From the NCBI GenBank assembly GCA_008501785.1, contig QQUD01000676.1, forward strand, positions 1 to 7,463: a stretch of 7,463 bases of DNA, written 5' to 3'. The position numbers were made by a program, and so were the translations under genes. Positions 1 to 6,276 of the stretch are shown piece by piece. Source of the DNA: Chloroflexota bacterium. Lineage in GTDB: Bacteria > Chloroflexota > Anaerolineae > Promineifilales > Promineifilaceae. Under the pieces are notes generated by a model, which was not told where the DNA came from, made no database searches, and saw nothing but the letters and a program-made list of their open reading frames with translations. How positions within the stretch are numbered: position 1 is the first letter of the stretch; every line of letters begins with the position of its first letter.

Positions 1-521
1 TTGGTGAGCAGTGCTGCACCCGCAAACTTATCTGGACGGCCAGCAATCTCTTGCAGCAGCAGATTGGCGGCAAAGTTACTCGAAAGGGCTGTGGTTTGGG
101 TAATCAGCTTTGTTTGCTCGATGTTTGGTGGTGCGTCTAACACGTTGTACGTTTCCATCAAAATGGGAATCTTGAGCAAGCTCATCCCGGCAATCGCCAC
201 ATCGGGATTAAGACTGATCGTATCCCCCGTTTTCAGATCGGTGATGGTGTAGCTGGCGATGCCGTCAAATCCTGCCAGAGTTTGTTCGATGGCCGCCGCA
301 AGGTAATTGATGTCTGGGGGTGAAAATGATGAGGGCGTGGGCGGCTGATGCGGCGTTGGGGTGGTGAGGTTGATGATTTGGGGTGGTTTGGGTGTTGGGG
401 TGATGGCGGGCGTGGTTGTTGGCGATGTCGTTGAGGTGGGGGAAACGGCCGTTTCTTCCACCCCTGCACAGCCAAACAAAAACAGGGCAATCATTATGAT
501 TATAACTTTCGGTACATGCAT
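1..521 (-). CDS. Lipoprotein with class A beta-lactamase-like serine hydrolase domain (3' end outside window)
   Basis: Reading from the ATG at 521-519, 173 residues are visible before the window edge. Residues 1-17 are a short lipoprotein signal: a basic start, a hydrophobic core, then the lipobox L-F-G-C with the lipidated Cys at 18. Residues about 25-68 are a Thr/Pro/Ser-rich linker, as expected for an exported protein held away from the membrane. From about residue 70 a beta-lactamase2-type domain begins. It has a nucleophile motif S-L-L-K (S114 to K117) inside MSLLKIPIL, and an S-S-N motif (147-149) within LSSNFAANLL, matching the second (SxN) motif. The third motif (K-T/S-G) would lie beyond the edge. 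By family it is a surface serine hydrolase; whether it cleaves beta-lactams, peptidoglycan peptides or something else cannot be told. A GGTGGGG stretch sits only 2 nt before the ATG, so ribosome binding may be weak or the message leaderless. Confidence 0.8.
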   Translation of the reverse strand, partial: MHVPKVIIIMIALFLFGCAGVEETAVSPTSTTSPTTTPAITPTPKPPQIINLTTPTPHQPPTPSSFSPPDINYLAAAIEQTLAGFDGIASYTITDLKTGDTISLNPDVAIAGMSLLKIPILMETYNVLDAPPNIEQTKLITQTTALSSNFAANLLLQEIAGRPDKFAGAALLT

Positions 522-527
522 TACCCC

Positions 528-556
528 ACCATATCCACCATTGCTCAATTTGACAA
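528..556 (-). promoter_or_regulatory. Candidate promoter for the lipoprotein gene
   Basis: Read on the minus strand, TTGTCA (556-551) is followed after 17 nt by TATGGT (533-528). Five and four of six bases match sigma70 consensus. Transcription would begin at about 521, which is the A of the start codon, so the mRNA may be leaderless. The same TTGACAA core read on the plus strand gives a perfect TTGACA (550-555), although no good plus-strand -10 follows at 16-18 nt. Confidence 0.35.
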
Positions 557-579
557 CTCAGTTAGAAAAATACGAAAGA

Positions 580-607
580 TTTTCTGAAGACACCTCGTCA
601 ATACAAT
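580..607 (+). promoter_or_regulatory. Weak candidate promoter for the glutaredoxin-thioredoxin reductase gene
   Basis: TACAAT at 602-607 matches five of six bases of the -10 consensus and would give a leader of about 40 nt. The -35 region about 16 nt upstream (TTTTCT, 580-585) is poor. The perfect TTGACA at 550-555 is too far away to pair with it. The stretch 608-643 is very A/T rich and holds nothing else I can name. Confidence 0.25.
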
Positions 608-654
608 TGGAGAGCCAAATAACAAAAAATAAATCAATAAATTAGGAAAAACAA

Positions 655-1896
655 ATGACCGAACCAACTATAACCGTGTACGGGGCACACTGGTGTCCAG
701 ATTGTCGTCGCAGCAAACAATTTTTAGGCGAACACCAAATCCCTTACAACTGGGTTGATGTTCAGCAAGACAAAGAAGCTGAACAATTTGTGATCGAGAT
801 AAATAATGGCATGAGAATTATTCCAACCATCGTTTTTGCAGATGGATCGGCCATTGCAGAGCCTTCTAATGCAGAATTAGCACAGAAATTGGGTCTAAAA
901 ACGACTGCACAGCGGCATCATTATGACTTGATTGTGATTGGTGGTGGCCCTGCGGGATTAACGGCCGCTTTGTACACTGCCCGCGAAGCTATTGACACAC
1001 TTGTGATCGAAAAAGCCGCCCTCGGCGGACAAGCCGCAGGCACCGAGAAGTTGGAAAATATGCCCGGTTTTCCTGGCAGCATTCCCGGCATCGAATTCTC
1101 GAACCGCTTGCGCCAGCAAGCCGAACAATTTGGTGTCGAAATTTTGCAAGCGCAAGAAGTGGTCAATATTCGCAGCTTTGCCAATTATCATTGTATTCAA
1201 ACCAGTGATGGCAGTGAATACAGTGCGGGTGCATTGCTGATTACCACCGGCAGCCGCTATCGACGACTGGGGGTGCCTGGGGAGACAGATTACCTGGGAG
1301 CAGGGGTTCATTTTTGTGCCACTTGTGATGGTCCGTTTTATAAGGGCAAACATGTGGCCGTTATTGGTGGTGGTAACAGCGCCACAGAAGAAAGCTTGCT
1401 GCTTACAAAATTTGCCGACAAAGTGACAATGATTGTGCGCGGTGGTGAATTTACGGCCAGCCAAATCATTCAGGATCAAGTTTTAAATGATCCCAAAATT
1501 GAAGTGCTTTGGCATTCTGAGGTGGAAACATTTCAGGGCGAACATTCCAAGTTAAATAAGCTGCAACTGGTCAACAACCAGACGGAAGAACGCAGTATGC
1601 TTGATGTTGATGGCGTATTCGTTTTTATTGGACTAGACCCGAACACAACTTTTTTGCATCAATCTGATGTGGCGCTCAATGAATGGGGGTTTATGGTGAC
1701 AGGGCATGATTTGGTGCATGATGCACCGCCGCCTGAGGGGTTTAACGGCCGTTCTCCCCTCATGCTCGAAACCAGTGTGCCCGGTATCTTTGCCGCCGGT
1801 GATGTGCGGGCTGGCAGTACCAAACAAGTTGCCAGCGCCGCAGGTGAAGGGGCCACCGCCGCATTAGAAATCCGCGAATACTTGAAAACGATTTAA
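655..1896 (+). CDS. trxB: Glutaredoxin-thioredoxin reductase fusion (FAD disulfide reductase)
   Basis: A 413-residue fusion. Residues 1-82 form a glutaredoxin-like domain with active site C14-P-D-C17 and the cis-proline segment IIPT (55-58). Residues 89-413 are a low-molecular-weight thioredoxin reductase. It has an FAD-binding GGGPAG (96-101), a redox pair C221-A-T-C224 followed by Asp225, a nucleotide-binding GGGNSA (238-243), and the C-terminal FAD contact GIFAAGDVR (377-385). By family it moves electrons from a nicotinamide nucleotide via FAD and CATC to a dithiol; here the likely partner is the protein's own CPDC domain. The E. coli HRRxxxR segment that grips the NADPH 2'-phosphate is replaced by VRGGEFT (261-267), keeping only the first Arg, so the electron donor is uncertain. 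Residues about 351-368 are an insertion relative to E. coli TrxB. AGGA at 644-647 lies 7 nt before the ATG and supports this start. Cytosolic, apparently transcribed alone. Confidence 0.93.
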   Translation: MTEPTITVYGAHWCPDCRRSKQFLGEHQIPYNWVDVQQDKEAEQFVIEINNGMRIIPTIVFADGSAIAEPSNAELAQKLGLKTTAQRHHYDLIVIGGGPAGLTAALYTAREAIDTLVIEKAALGGQAAGTEKLENMPGFPGSIPGIEFSNRLRQQAEQFGVEILQAQEVVNIRSFANYHCIQTSDGSEYSAGALLITTGSRYRRLGVPGETDYLGAGVHFCATCDGPFYKGKHVAVIGGGNSATEESLLLTKFADKVTMIVRGGEFTASQIIQDQVLNDPKIEVLWHSEVETFQGEHSKLNKLQLVNNQTEERSMLDVDGVFVFIGLDPNTTFLHQSDVALNEWGFMVTGHDLVHDAPPPEGFNGRSPLMLETSVPGIFAAGDVRAGSTKQVASAAGEGATAALEIREYLKTI

Positions 1897-2096
1897 TATA
1901 AATGTTGGAGGTCATCACCAAAATTGGGATGACCTCCCATTGTGCCATTCATACCCCGTAGACGGCTTGTTGGTGTCGGACCAAGGAAAACGGCCGTTAA
2001 GCCCCATGCGCTTAAAATTGGAATAACCAAGCTGATAAAAATCAGCCCTAGTACTATTGTTATTGTCTTTGCACGAGAAAAACGTTGAAATAGCAT
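1893..2096 (-). CDS. Probable small single-pass membrane protein, 67 residues
   Basis: Not recognised as any named family. The ATG at 2096-2094 is preceded, 8 nt away, by AGGTGA (2110-2105), a good match to the 3' end of 16S rRNA. This is why I prefer it to the in-frame GTG at 2108. The product begins MLFQRFSRAK (net positive) and has one long hydrophobic segment at about residues 12-39. It ends in a short polar tail with Gly/Asn/His (48-67), so an N-in membrane anchor is plausible. The gene converges on the reductase gene, and their stop codons overlap by 4 bp. It carries one ACGGCCGT copy, read as Thr-Ala-Val as in three other copies here. Its last codons also encode a strong hairpin (1907-1937). 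It could instead be chance open frame in an intergenic region; length and lack of homology evidence keep confidence modest. Confidence 0.45.
   Translation of the reverse strand: MLFQRFSRAKTITIVLGLIFISLVIPILSAWGLTAVFLGPTPTSRLRGMNGTMGGHPNFGDDLQHLY
1907..1937 (+). terminator. Stem-loop after the thioredoxin reductase gene, possible terminator
   Basis: GGAGGTCATC (1907-1916) and GATGACCTCC (1928-1937) are perfect 10-bp complements with an 11-nt loop; three more pairs (CCA/TGG) can form inside the loop. It starts 10 nt after the reductase stop codon. No T-run follows on the plus strand, so it may protect an mRNA 3' end rather than act as a textbook intrinsic terminator. The same bases code for the C-terminal tail of the small minus-strand ORF. 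Confidence 0.45.
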
Positions 2097-2107
2097 TGGT
2101 CTTCTCA

Positions 2108-2192
2108 CCTATTCTGGCAGGGTTTTTCAATAATCATAATCGCGGCTACAGGAAATAAATTTCGGAAAACTGAAAAACCCTGCCTATTCTGG
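2108..2192. mobile_element. 65-bp MITE-like mini-element with terminal inverted repeats and flanking direct repeats
   Basis: CAGGGTTTTTCA (2118-2129) and TGAAAAACCCTG (2171-2182) are perfect 12-bp inverted repeats. They are flanked outside by exact 10-bp direct repeats CCTATTCTGG at 2108-2117 and 2183-2192. This is the layout left by transposition of a small non-autonomous element: target duplication, inverted end, short core, inverted end, target duplication. Because the direct repeat starts with CC and ends with GG, the inverted repeat can also be counted as 14 bp with 6-bp direct repeats adjacent. The 41-bp core codes for nothing. The left direct repeat overlaps the likely ribosome binding site of the small minus-strand ORF. 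At 65 bp it is very short for a MITE, and a purely structural stem-loop is the alternative. Confidence 0.45.
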
Positions 2193-2198
2193 TAATAT

Positions 2199-2227
2199 GT
2201 GACAGGATAAGTTTTCCTTGTTATAAA
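2199..2227 (+). promoter_or_regulatory. Sigma70-type promoter for the PAS histidine kinase gene
   Basis: GTGACA (2199-2204) and TATAAA (2222-2227) each match five of six consensus bases and are separated by exactly 17 nt. Transcription would begin near 2234, giving a leader of about 70 nt that contains the palindrome at 2238-2262. Confidence 0.5.
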
Positions 2228-2237
2228 ATGTAATAAA

Positions 2238-2262
2238 ATAGTTCGTTATGATAAAGAACTAT
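2238..2262. promoter_or_regulatory. 25-bp near-perfect palindrome in the kinase leader, operator-like
   Basis: Half-sites ATAGTTCGTTAT (2238-2249) and ATAAAGAACTAT (2251-2262) are complementary at 11 of 12 positions around the centre base 2250. The site begins just after the predicted start of transcription and 42 bp before the kinase ATG. Position and symmetry fit a dimeric repressor site. The outer ATAGTTC/GAACTAT arms could also form an RNA hairpin. No regulator gene is visible beside it. Confidence 0.4.
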
Positions 2263-2303
2263 GCCTGTGACAAGTCTTAGTTAATCTTGATTGATATCGT
2301 ATT

Positions 2304-3740
2304 ATGGATGAGATACAAATAGATTTAACCCGGTTTTTTGAATTATCAATCGATATGATGTGTGTTGCTGGTGTAGATGGTTATTTTAAGCATGTGAATC
2401 CGGCATTTGAAAAAACACTTGGATATTCTCAAGCAGAATTGTTGTCAAAACCCTTTATCGATTTTGTTCATTCCGATGATGTGGCAGCAACGTTAGCAGA
2501 ATTAGAAAACTTAACCGCTGGTATCTCCACAAATTATTTTGAAAATCGGTATCGTTGTCGTGATGGCAGTTACAAATGGCTTGAATGGACAGCTTATCCT
2601 GTTGACGATGTTTTTTATGCGGTGGCTCGGGATATTACACAACAACAACAATTTCAAATTGCGCTTGAGGAGAGCGGAAAGCTGTTTCGCACGCTGCTCG
2701 ATACCGCCTCAGTGGGCATCTTCATTGTTGATGAACGGGGTCTCATTTCATTGTTTAATGTCAAAGCTAGAGAGATGTTTGGTTATGATAGGTTAGAGTT
2801 GATAAAAGCCTCAATAGAAATATTGTTGCCAGACCGCTCTCGGCACATGCACAGCAAGCATCGAGCAGATTATTTTGCTAATCCCAGTACCAGGCCAATG
2901 GGTCAGGGGTTTGAGTTATACGGCCGTCACAAAAATGGACATGAGTTTCCAGTTGAAATCGGCCTTAGTTCCGTTGAGACAAGCTCGGGTACTTTTGGCA
3001 TCGCGTTTGTCATCGATATTTCAGCCCGTAAGCAATTTGAACTTGAACGCGAGAAACTCATCGAAGATTTGGAAGCGTTTGCGCACACAGTTGCCCACGA
3101 CTTAAAGAGTCCGTTGGCTGTTACTGTAGGACTTGTAGATTTGTTGAATTCTGGATATTTTGACTTGTCACCAGACGAACAATCAGAAAACCTTGTCGCT
3201 TTAGATATTACAGCTAGAAAAATGATTTCAATCGTTGATGCACTTTTGCTGTTAGCACGCGTGCAAACGATAGATGATATTGAAAGAGAGCCATTGGATA
3301 TGCATTTAATTATGCATGAAGTGTTGGCGCGGCTTGACCAAATGATTCAAGAATATGAGGTGGAAATAACATTACCTGTCAATTGGCCTACTTGTGTGGG
3401 CTATGCACTTTGGGTTGAAGAAGTTTGGATTAATTTGCTGAGCAATGCAATTAAGTACGGTGGGCGACCACCAATCATCCAGATTAATGCAGCTATGCAA
3501 GACGACGGGATGATCCGTTATTGGGTTGATGATAATGGGCAAGGGCTTACTTTAAAAGAACAAAAGCGTTTGTTTACGCCATTCACGCGATTAAACCAGT
3601 CGCAGGAGCGTGGGCATGGTCTTGGACTGTCCATTGTGAAACGTATTGTGACTAAGCTTGGTGGGCAAGTTGGTGTCAAGAGTAAACCAAATTCAGGCAG
3701 CTTGTTCTACTTCACATTGCCTTCTGAGAATGTTGATTGA
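2304..3740 (+). CDS. Soluble PAS-PAS sensor histidine kinase, orphan
   Basis: A 478-residue kinase with no signal peptide or membrane segment, so it should sense a cytosolic cue. PAS domain 1 covers about residues 8-115. PAS domain 2 covers about 125-243 and contains the common block RPMGxGFELYGRxKNGxEFPVEI (197-219). A short coiled coil leads to the HisKA dimer/phosphoacceptor helix with HDLKSP (265-270; His265 is the phosphorylated residue). The ATPase domain shows an N box NLLSNAIKY (377-385), G1 DDNGQG (409-414), F box LFTPF (423-427) and G2 GHGLGL (437-442), so all catalytic boxes are intact. No receiver or HPt domain is attached, and no response regulator lies next to it; its partner must be encoded elsewhere. 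The ATG at 2304 has no clear ribosome binding site, so the exact start is less certain than the gene; the first PAS domain begins almost at once, which supports it. Confidence 0.93.
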   Translation: MDEIQIDLTRFFELSIDMMCVAGVDGYFKHVNPAFEKTLGYSQAELLSKPFIDFVHSDDVAATLAELENLTAGISTNYFENRYRCRDGSYKWLEWTAYPVDDVFYAVARDITQQQQFQIALEESGKLFRTLLDTASVGIFIVDERGLISLFNVKAREMFGYDRLELIKASIEILLPDRSRHMHSKHRADYFANPSTRPMGQGFELYGRHKNGHEFPVEIGLSSVETSSGTFGIAFVIDISARKQFELEREKLIEDLEAFAHTVAHDLKSPLAVTVGLVDLLNSGYFDLSPDEQSENLVALDITARKMISIVDALLLLARVQTIDDIEREPLDMHLIMHEVLARLDQMIQEYEVEITLPVNWPTCVGYALWVEEVWINLLSNAIKYGGRPPIIQINAAMQDDGMIRYWVDDNGQGLTLKEQKRLFTPFTRLNQSQERGHGLGLSIVKRIVTKLGGQVGVKSKPNSGSLFYFTLPSENVD

Positions 3741-3759
3741 ATATGGAAGTGATACTGTA

Positions 3760-6159
3760 TTAAAAATTTGACACAGTTGCTTTCTTTTCAATAATTTTCC
3801 AGTCCCCTGTGACCAAAAAACCTAATGCTTCATCCTGGTTGCCATCCATGTAAATATTGACACGGCGGTTTATACCCGATACCTGGGCAATATCAATCAC
3901 ATGCACATAAGGGGCCAGTTTTTTGTCTTCAGGGAGTAGTTTTGATAGACAATTTGCTGCATTTTCAAAATATTCCCAGTTAAAAACAGCTCCTTTTTCT
4001 TGCAGGTGAATGGGCAGCGCATATATTTGTGATTCAACCAGGTCTTGGAAAAAATGGGTGCCGTAAGATAATTCAGGCGTGACGCCTTCTTGCGCAACCG
4101 CCATTTCGATCAAGGCGCGTGTGTTGTAAATATCTGCGTAGGTGACACGCACCCCAAGTTCAAGATTGGCTGATCCCCACCGACCTGGACCCATTAAAAT
4201 GAATTGTTCATCTTCAAGCCGTTTGTTTAAACGGCTCACAACTCTTCCAACTTCTAATTTTTCCACGCTATTGGGAATCATGCGATATTTGCGCGGATCG
4301 ATGAAGACGATATAACGAATACCTTCTACTTTGCCGTCGGGAATCAGCCCTTTGGTACGGAATAAAGTGTCTTTGGTTGATACCGTTTTGGGGATGGTAA
4401 TTTGCCCTTCTTCTTTGCGCTGGCTTAACGGCCGACATTGCAACATCTTCAATTGATATTCAGGATAGGGGTATTTGGGGATAATGTTGATGGCATACTC
4501 GATGTCAACAGGCGTATTGTAGACTTCTTCGAGCCTGCGCAGTGCGGTTCGCATTAGTTTGACAAAGTTGCGATCTTTGGTGAGGTGATCGAATGTCAAG
4601 ATAAATTTGTCATCGTGATCGAGTGATCCCACGGAGAGAATGCGCTGTAGGTAGTCTCCTTTGTCTAAAGAAACGATGTAGCGCAAGTCGGGATAGTCGA
4701 ATGTCAATATTTCTTGAATGGGGATAGTTTTGAATTCGTTGTCTTCCAAATCAATAACGTCAATGAACCATTGTGAATATTGACGAATGTCTTTGGCGGT
4801 TGTTTCTGGGCGTAGCTGCGGATGGCTGAGGGCGATCATGCGTGGATAGTCGTTGGCGACGCGGTCTACAGCGCGGGTTCCCATGCCCCACACCAGCCGC
4901 ATAAAGCCGTCTTCGCGCCGTATTTTGCGGTTCCAGCGGAATGGGTTTTGGCTAAAGCCGACGCCAGCGAGGGTGGGGAAGAAGTAACGGCCGTTTACCT
5001 TCCCCTCTAACCGCTGCAACAACACCGCCATCCGCTCATCATAATCAATCAGCCCATGATGGCGTCGATACAAAATGGCATCAGGATTGAGCGTGCTGGC
5101 ATACACTTTGCGCACAGCATCTAGCAAATCTGTCAGGTTTTCTTCAGGTGTGCCCTGATTGGGACAAAAATAGCTGCTGTATTTTCCGGCAAACGAATAG
5201 CCAAAATTATCTTCTAACAAGCTAGACGAGCGTACGATTAATGGCGCATTTCCCATCTCATCTAAAATATTTCTGAGCCTATCGATAATTTCCTTCGGAA
5301 ATTTGCCATCTACATGTGCTTCTTCAATCATTGGAAACTGAGTGCGAATTTCATCCAGGTCTCGATATTTCTGATTCATGAAGTTAACCAGATTGTTCTT
5401 TAACCGGAAATCATAAATCACTTCGCTGCCAATAAAATAAGACTCTGGAATTCCCACAGATTGGCTGATGTCTGCACCCACTTCAGGGTCTTGTTGTTGC
5501 AAAATACGCCAGGCCAGCATTAATCCAGCCGCTTTTCCCCCAATCTTGCCGTTGCCAATGCGCCTTTTGTAAATGTAACGCAAATCAGCAATGCTTAGAA
5601 TCTTCTTGGCGACACCAATATAGCGTAACTGATCGCTAATCATGCCTTTGATCAAGACTACTTTGATTTCTTGCAAATGGTGCTTAACTTTGGCACGCTC
5701 TGGTGGGGGTAAGGCCTCATAAATTTCACCTTGACGAAATAGTAATTCCCAAGGTGCAATTTCTGGATTAAAGGTGAGTTCATCAGAATTAGATGGACTG
5801 GGCTGTGAACGGAGCACTTCTTGAATGAGTTGTTCTACGAGCGTTATTCCCAGATTGTTGGCAAAGTAGGCATCTGTTTGAAAATTGCGAATTCGTTCTA
5901 AACGTCTTTGCCAGGTGTTTGCCTGCTCTTCAGCAAAAGGATCGTGCAATCCTTCTCGTTGTTGAGATTCTAGCGATTTTTCTTTGATCTCTTGCTCAAA
6001 TTTGGCTTGATCAATAATACCGCGCCGAAAAAGCTCTTCACGCATACGCACACGGATTTGGTCCGCTAAAATTGGATATTGAGCCAGCTTGATATAAATA
6101 TCAATTGCCGGGGTAATACTGCGTAATGGACCGGTTCCTTTGGGGATTTGTCTATTCAT
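3760..6159 (-). CDS. PEP synthase/PPDK N-terminal (ATP-grasp) domain protein without swivelling domain
   Basis: 799 residues. Residues 1-195 are a charged, mostly helical N-terminal region that I cannot name. Residues about 200-580 are a PPDK_N ATP-grasp domain: GGKAAGL (207-213, Lys209), IVRSSSLLED (308-317, Arg310), SFAGKYSSYF (322-331), WGMGTRAVDR (424-433), DIE (552-554) and QCRPLS (574-579). These match the ATP-binding Lys, Arg, Asp/Glu and Gln of pyruvate phosphate dikinase. The usual next domain, with a phosphohistidine in a TxGGxxxHxA motif, and the C-terminal PEP/pyruvate barrel are absent. Instead residues about 590-799 form a different domain with GPGRWGS (657-663) and GTHFFQDL (700-707). 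By family it should bind ATP and catalyse phosphotransfer; its acceptor is unknown and it is unlikely to make PEP by itself. AGGAG (6171-6167) lies 7 nt before the ATG. It converges with the kinase gene across a 19-bp gap with no good terminator. Confidence 0.88.
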   Translation of the reverse strand: MNRQIPKGTGPLRSITPAIDIYIKLAQYPILADQIRVRMREELFRRGIIDQAKFEQEIKEKSLESQQREGLHDPFAEEQANTWQRRLERIRNFQTDAYFANNLGITLVEQLIQEVLRSQPSPSNSDELTFNPEIAPWELLFRQGEIYEALPPPERAKVKHHLQEIKVVLIKGMISDQLRYIGVAKKILSIADLRYIYKRRIGNGKIGGKAAGLMLAWRILQQQDPEVGADISQSVGIPESYFIGSEVIYDFRLKNNLVNFMNQKYRDLDEIRTQFPMIEEAHVDGKFPKEIIDRLRNILDEMGNAPLIVRSSSLLEDNFGYSFAGKYSSYFCPNQGTPEENLTDLLDAVRKVYASTLNPDAILYRRHHGLIDYDERMAVLLQRLEGKVNGRYFFPTLAGVGFSQNPFRWNRKIRREDGFMRLVWGMGTRAVDRVANDYPRMIALSHPQLRPETTAKDIRQYSQWFIDVIDLEDNEFKTIPIQEILTFDYPDLRYIVSLDKGDYLQRILSVGSLDHDDKFILTFDHLTKDRNFVKLMRTALRRLEEVYNTPVDIEYAINIIPKYPYPEYQLKMLQCRPLSQRKEEGQITIPKTVSTKDTLFRTKGLIPDGKVEGIRYIVFIDPRKYRMIPNSVEKLEVGRVVSRLNKRLEDEQFILMGPGRWGSANLELGVRVTYADIYNTRALIEMAVAQEGVTPELSYGTHFFQDLVESQIYALPIHLQEKGAVFNWEYFENAANCLSKLLPEDKKLAPYVHVIDIAQVSGINRRVNIYMDGNQDEALGFLVTGDWKIIEKKATVSNF

Positions 6160-6177
6160 CTATTCGCTCCTGGGGCA

Positions 6178-6205
6178 ATTATAGCAGCTTGTTTAAATCT
6201 GCGAA
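6178..6205 (-). promoter_or_regulatory. Strong extended -10 promoter for the PPDK_N gene
   Basis: On the minus strand, TTCGCA (6205-6200) is followed after 16 nt by a perfect TATAAT (6183-6178), which is preceded by TGC to give an extended -10. The predicted start of transcription at about 6171 coincides with the AGGAG ribosome binding site, so the leader would be only about 12 nt. This makes the gene a unit separate from rlmN. Confidence 0.55.
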
Positions 6206-6210
6206 TATTT

Positions 6211-6271
6211 AGGTGTCAGGTGTCAGGTGTCAGCTTTTTTCTCTCTTGCTGACCGCTGATACCTGATGCCT
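6211..6271. repeat. Triple heptanucleotide repeat (AGGTGTC) folded as an inverted repeat
   Basis: Three exact tandem copies of AGGTGTC fill 6211-6231. The stretch 6248-6271 is an imperfect reverse complement of 6211-6234: 19 of 24 positions match, and several of the rest can form G-T pairs. They are separated by a pyrimidine loop at 6235-6247. The structure starts 6 nt after the rlmN stop codon and ends close to the promoter of the next gene. It resembles the short tandemly repeated heptanucleotides described in cyanobacteria. As RNA it may end or stabilise the rlmN transcript, but there is no T-run after the stem in the minus direction. Confidence 0.6.
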
Positions 6272-6276
6272 GATTG

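Noticed and set aside
1..645. Plus-strand open frames at 1-252 and 361-645 and a minus-strand frame at 233-490
   Set aside because: They overlap the minus-strand lipoprotein frame, which has a lipobox and two beta-lactamase-like motifs; the alternatives are low-complexity shadows.
921..1479. Long minus-strand open frames opposite the reductase gene, up to 173 residues
   Set aside because: They lie entirely antisense to a fully conserved enzyme and show no recognisable domain.
1915..2130. A second minus-strand frame overlapping the small membrane-protein ORF
   Set aside because: Its product lacks a hydrophobic segment and any coherent feature. It looks like the frame-shifted shadow of the 1893-2096 ORF.
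2116..2184. The 14-bp inverted repeat as an intrinsic terminator
   Set aside because: The arms are 41 nt apart and no T-run follows on either strand; the flanking direct repeats fit a mobile footprint better.
2304..3740. Second PAS domain as a FixL-type heme oxygen sensor
   Set aside because: The helix histidine can be aligned, but the arginine in FixL's GIGR segment that contacts oxygen is replaced (MGQGF), and a two-residue length difference is needed. The block also fits the common non-heme PAS type.
3741..3777. Possible terminator between the convergent kinase and PPDK_N genes
   Set aside because: Only a 5-bp ACTGT/ACAGT pairing is visible and part of it lies in coding sequence, too weak to call.
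6211..6231. CRISPR array or phage attachment site
   Set aside because: The repeats are contiguous 7-mers with no spacers, no cas genes are present, and no tRNA or integrase is nearby.
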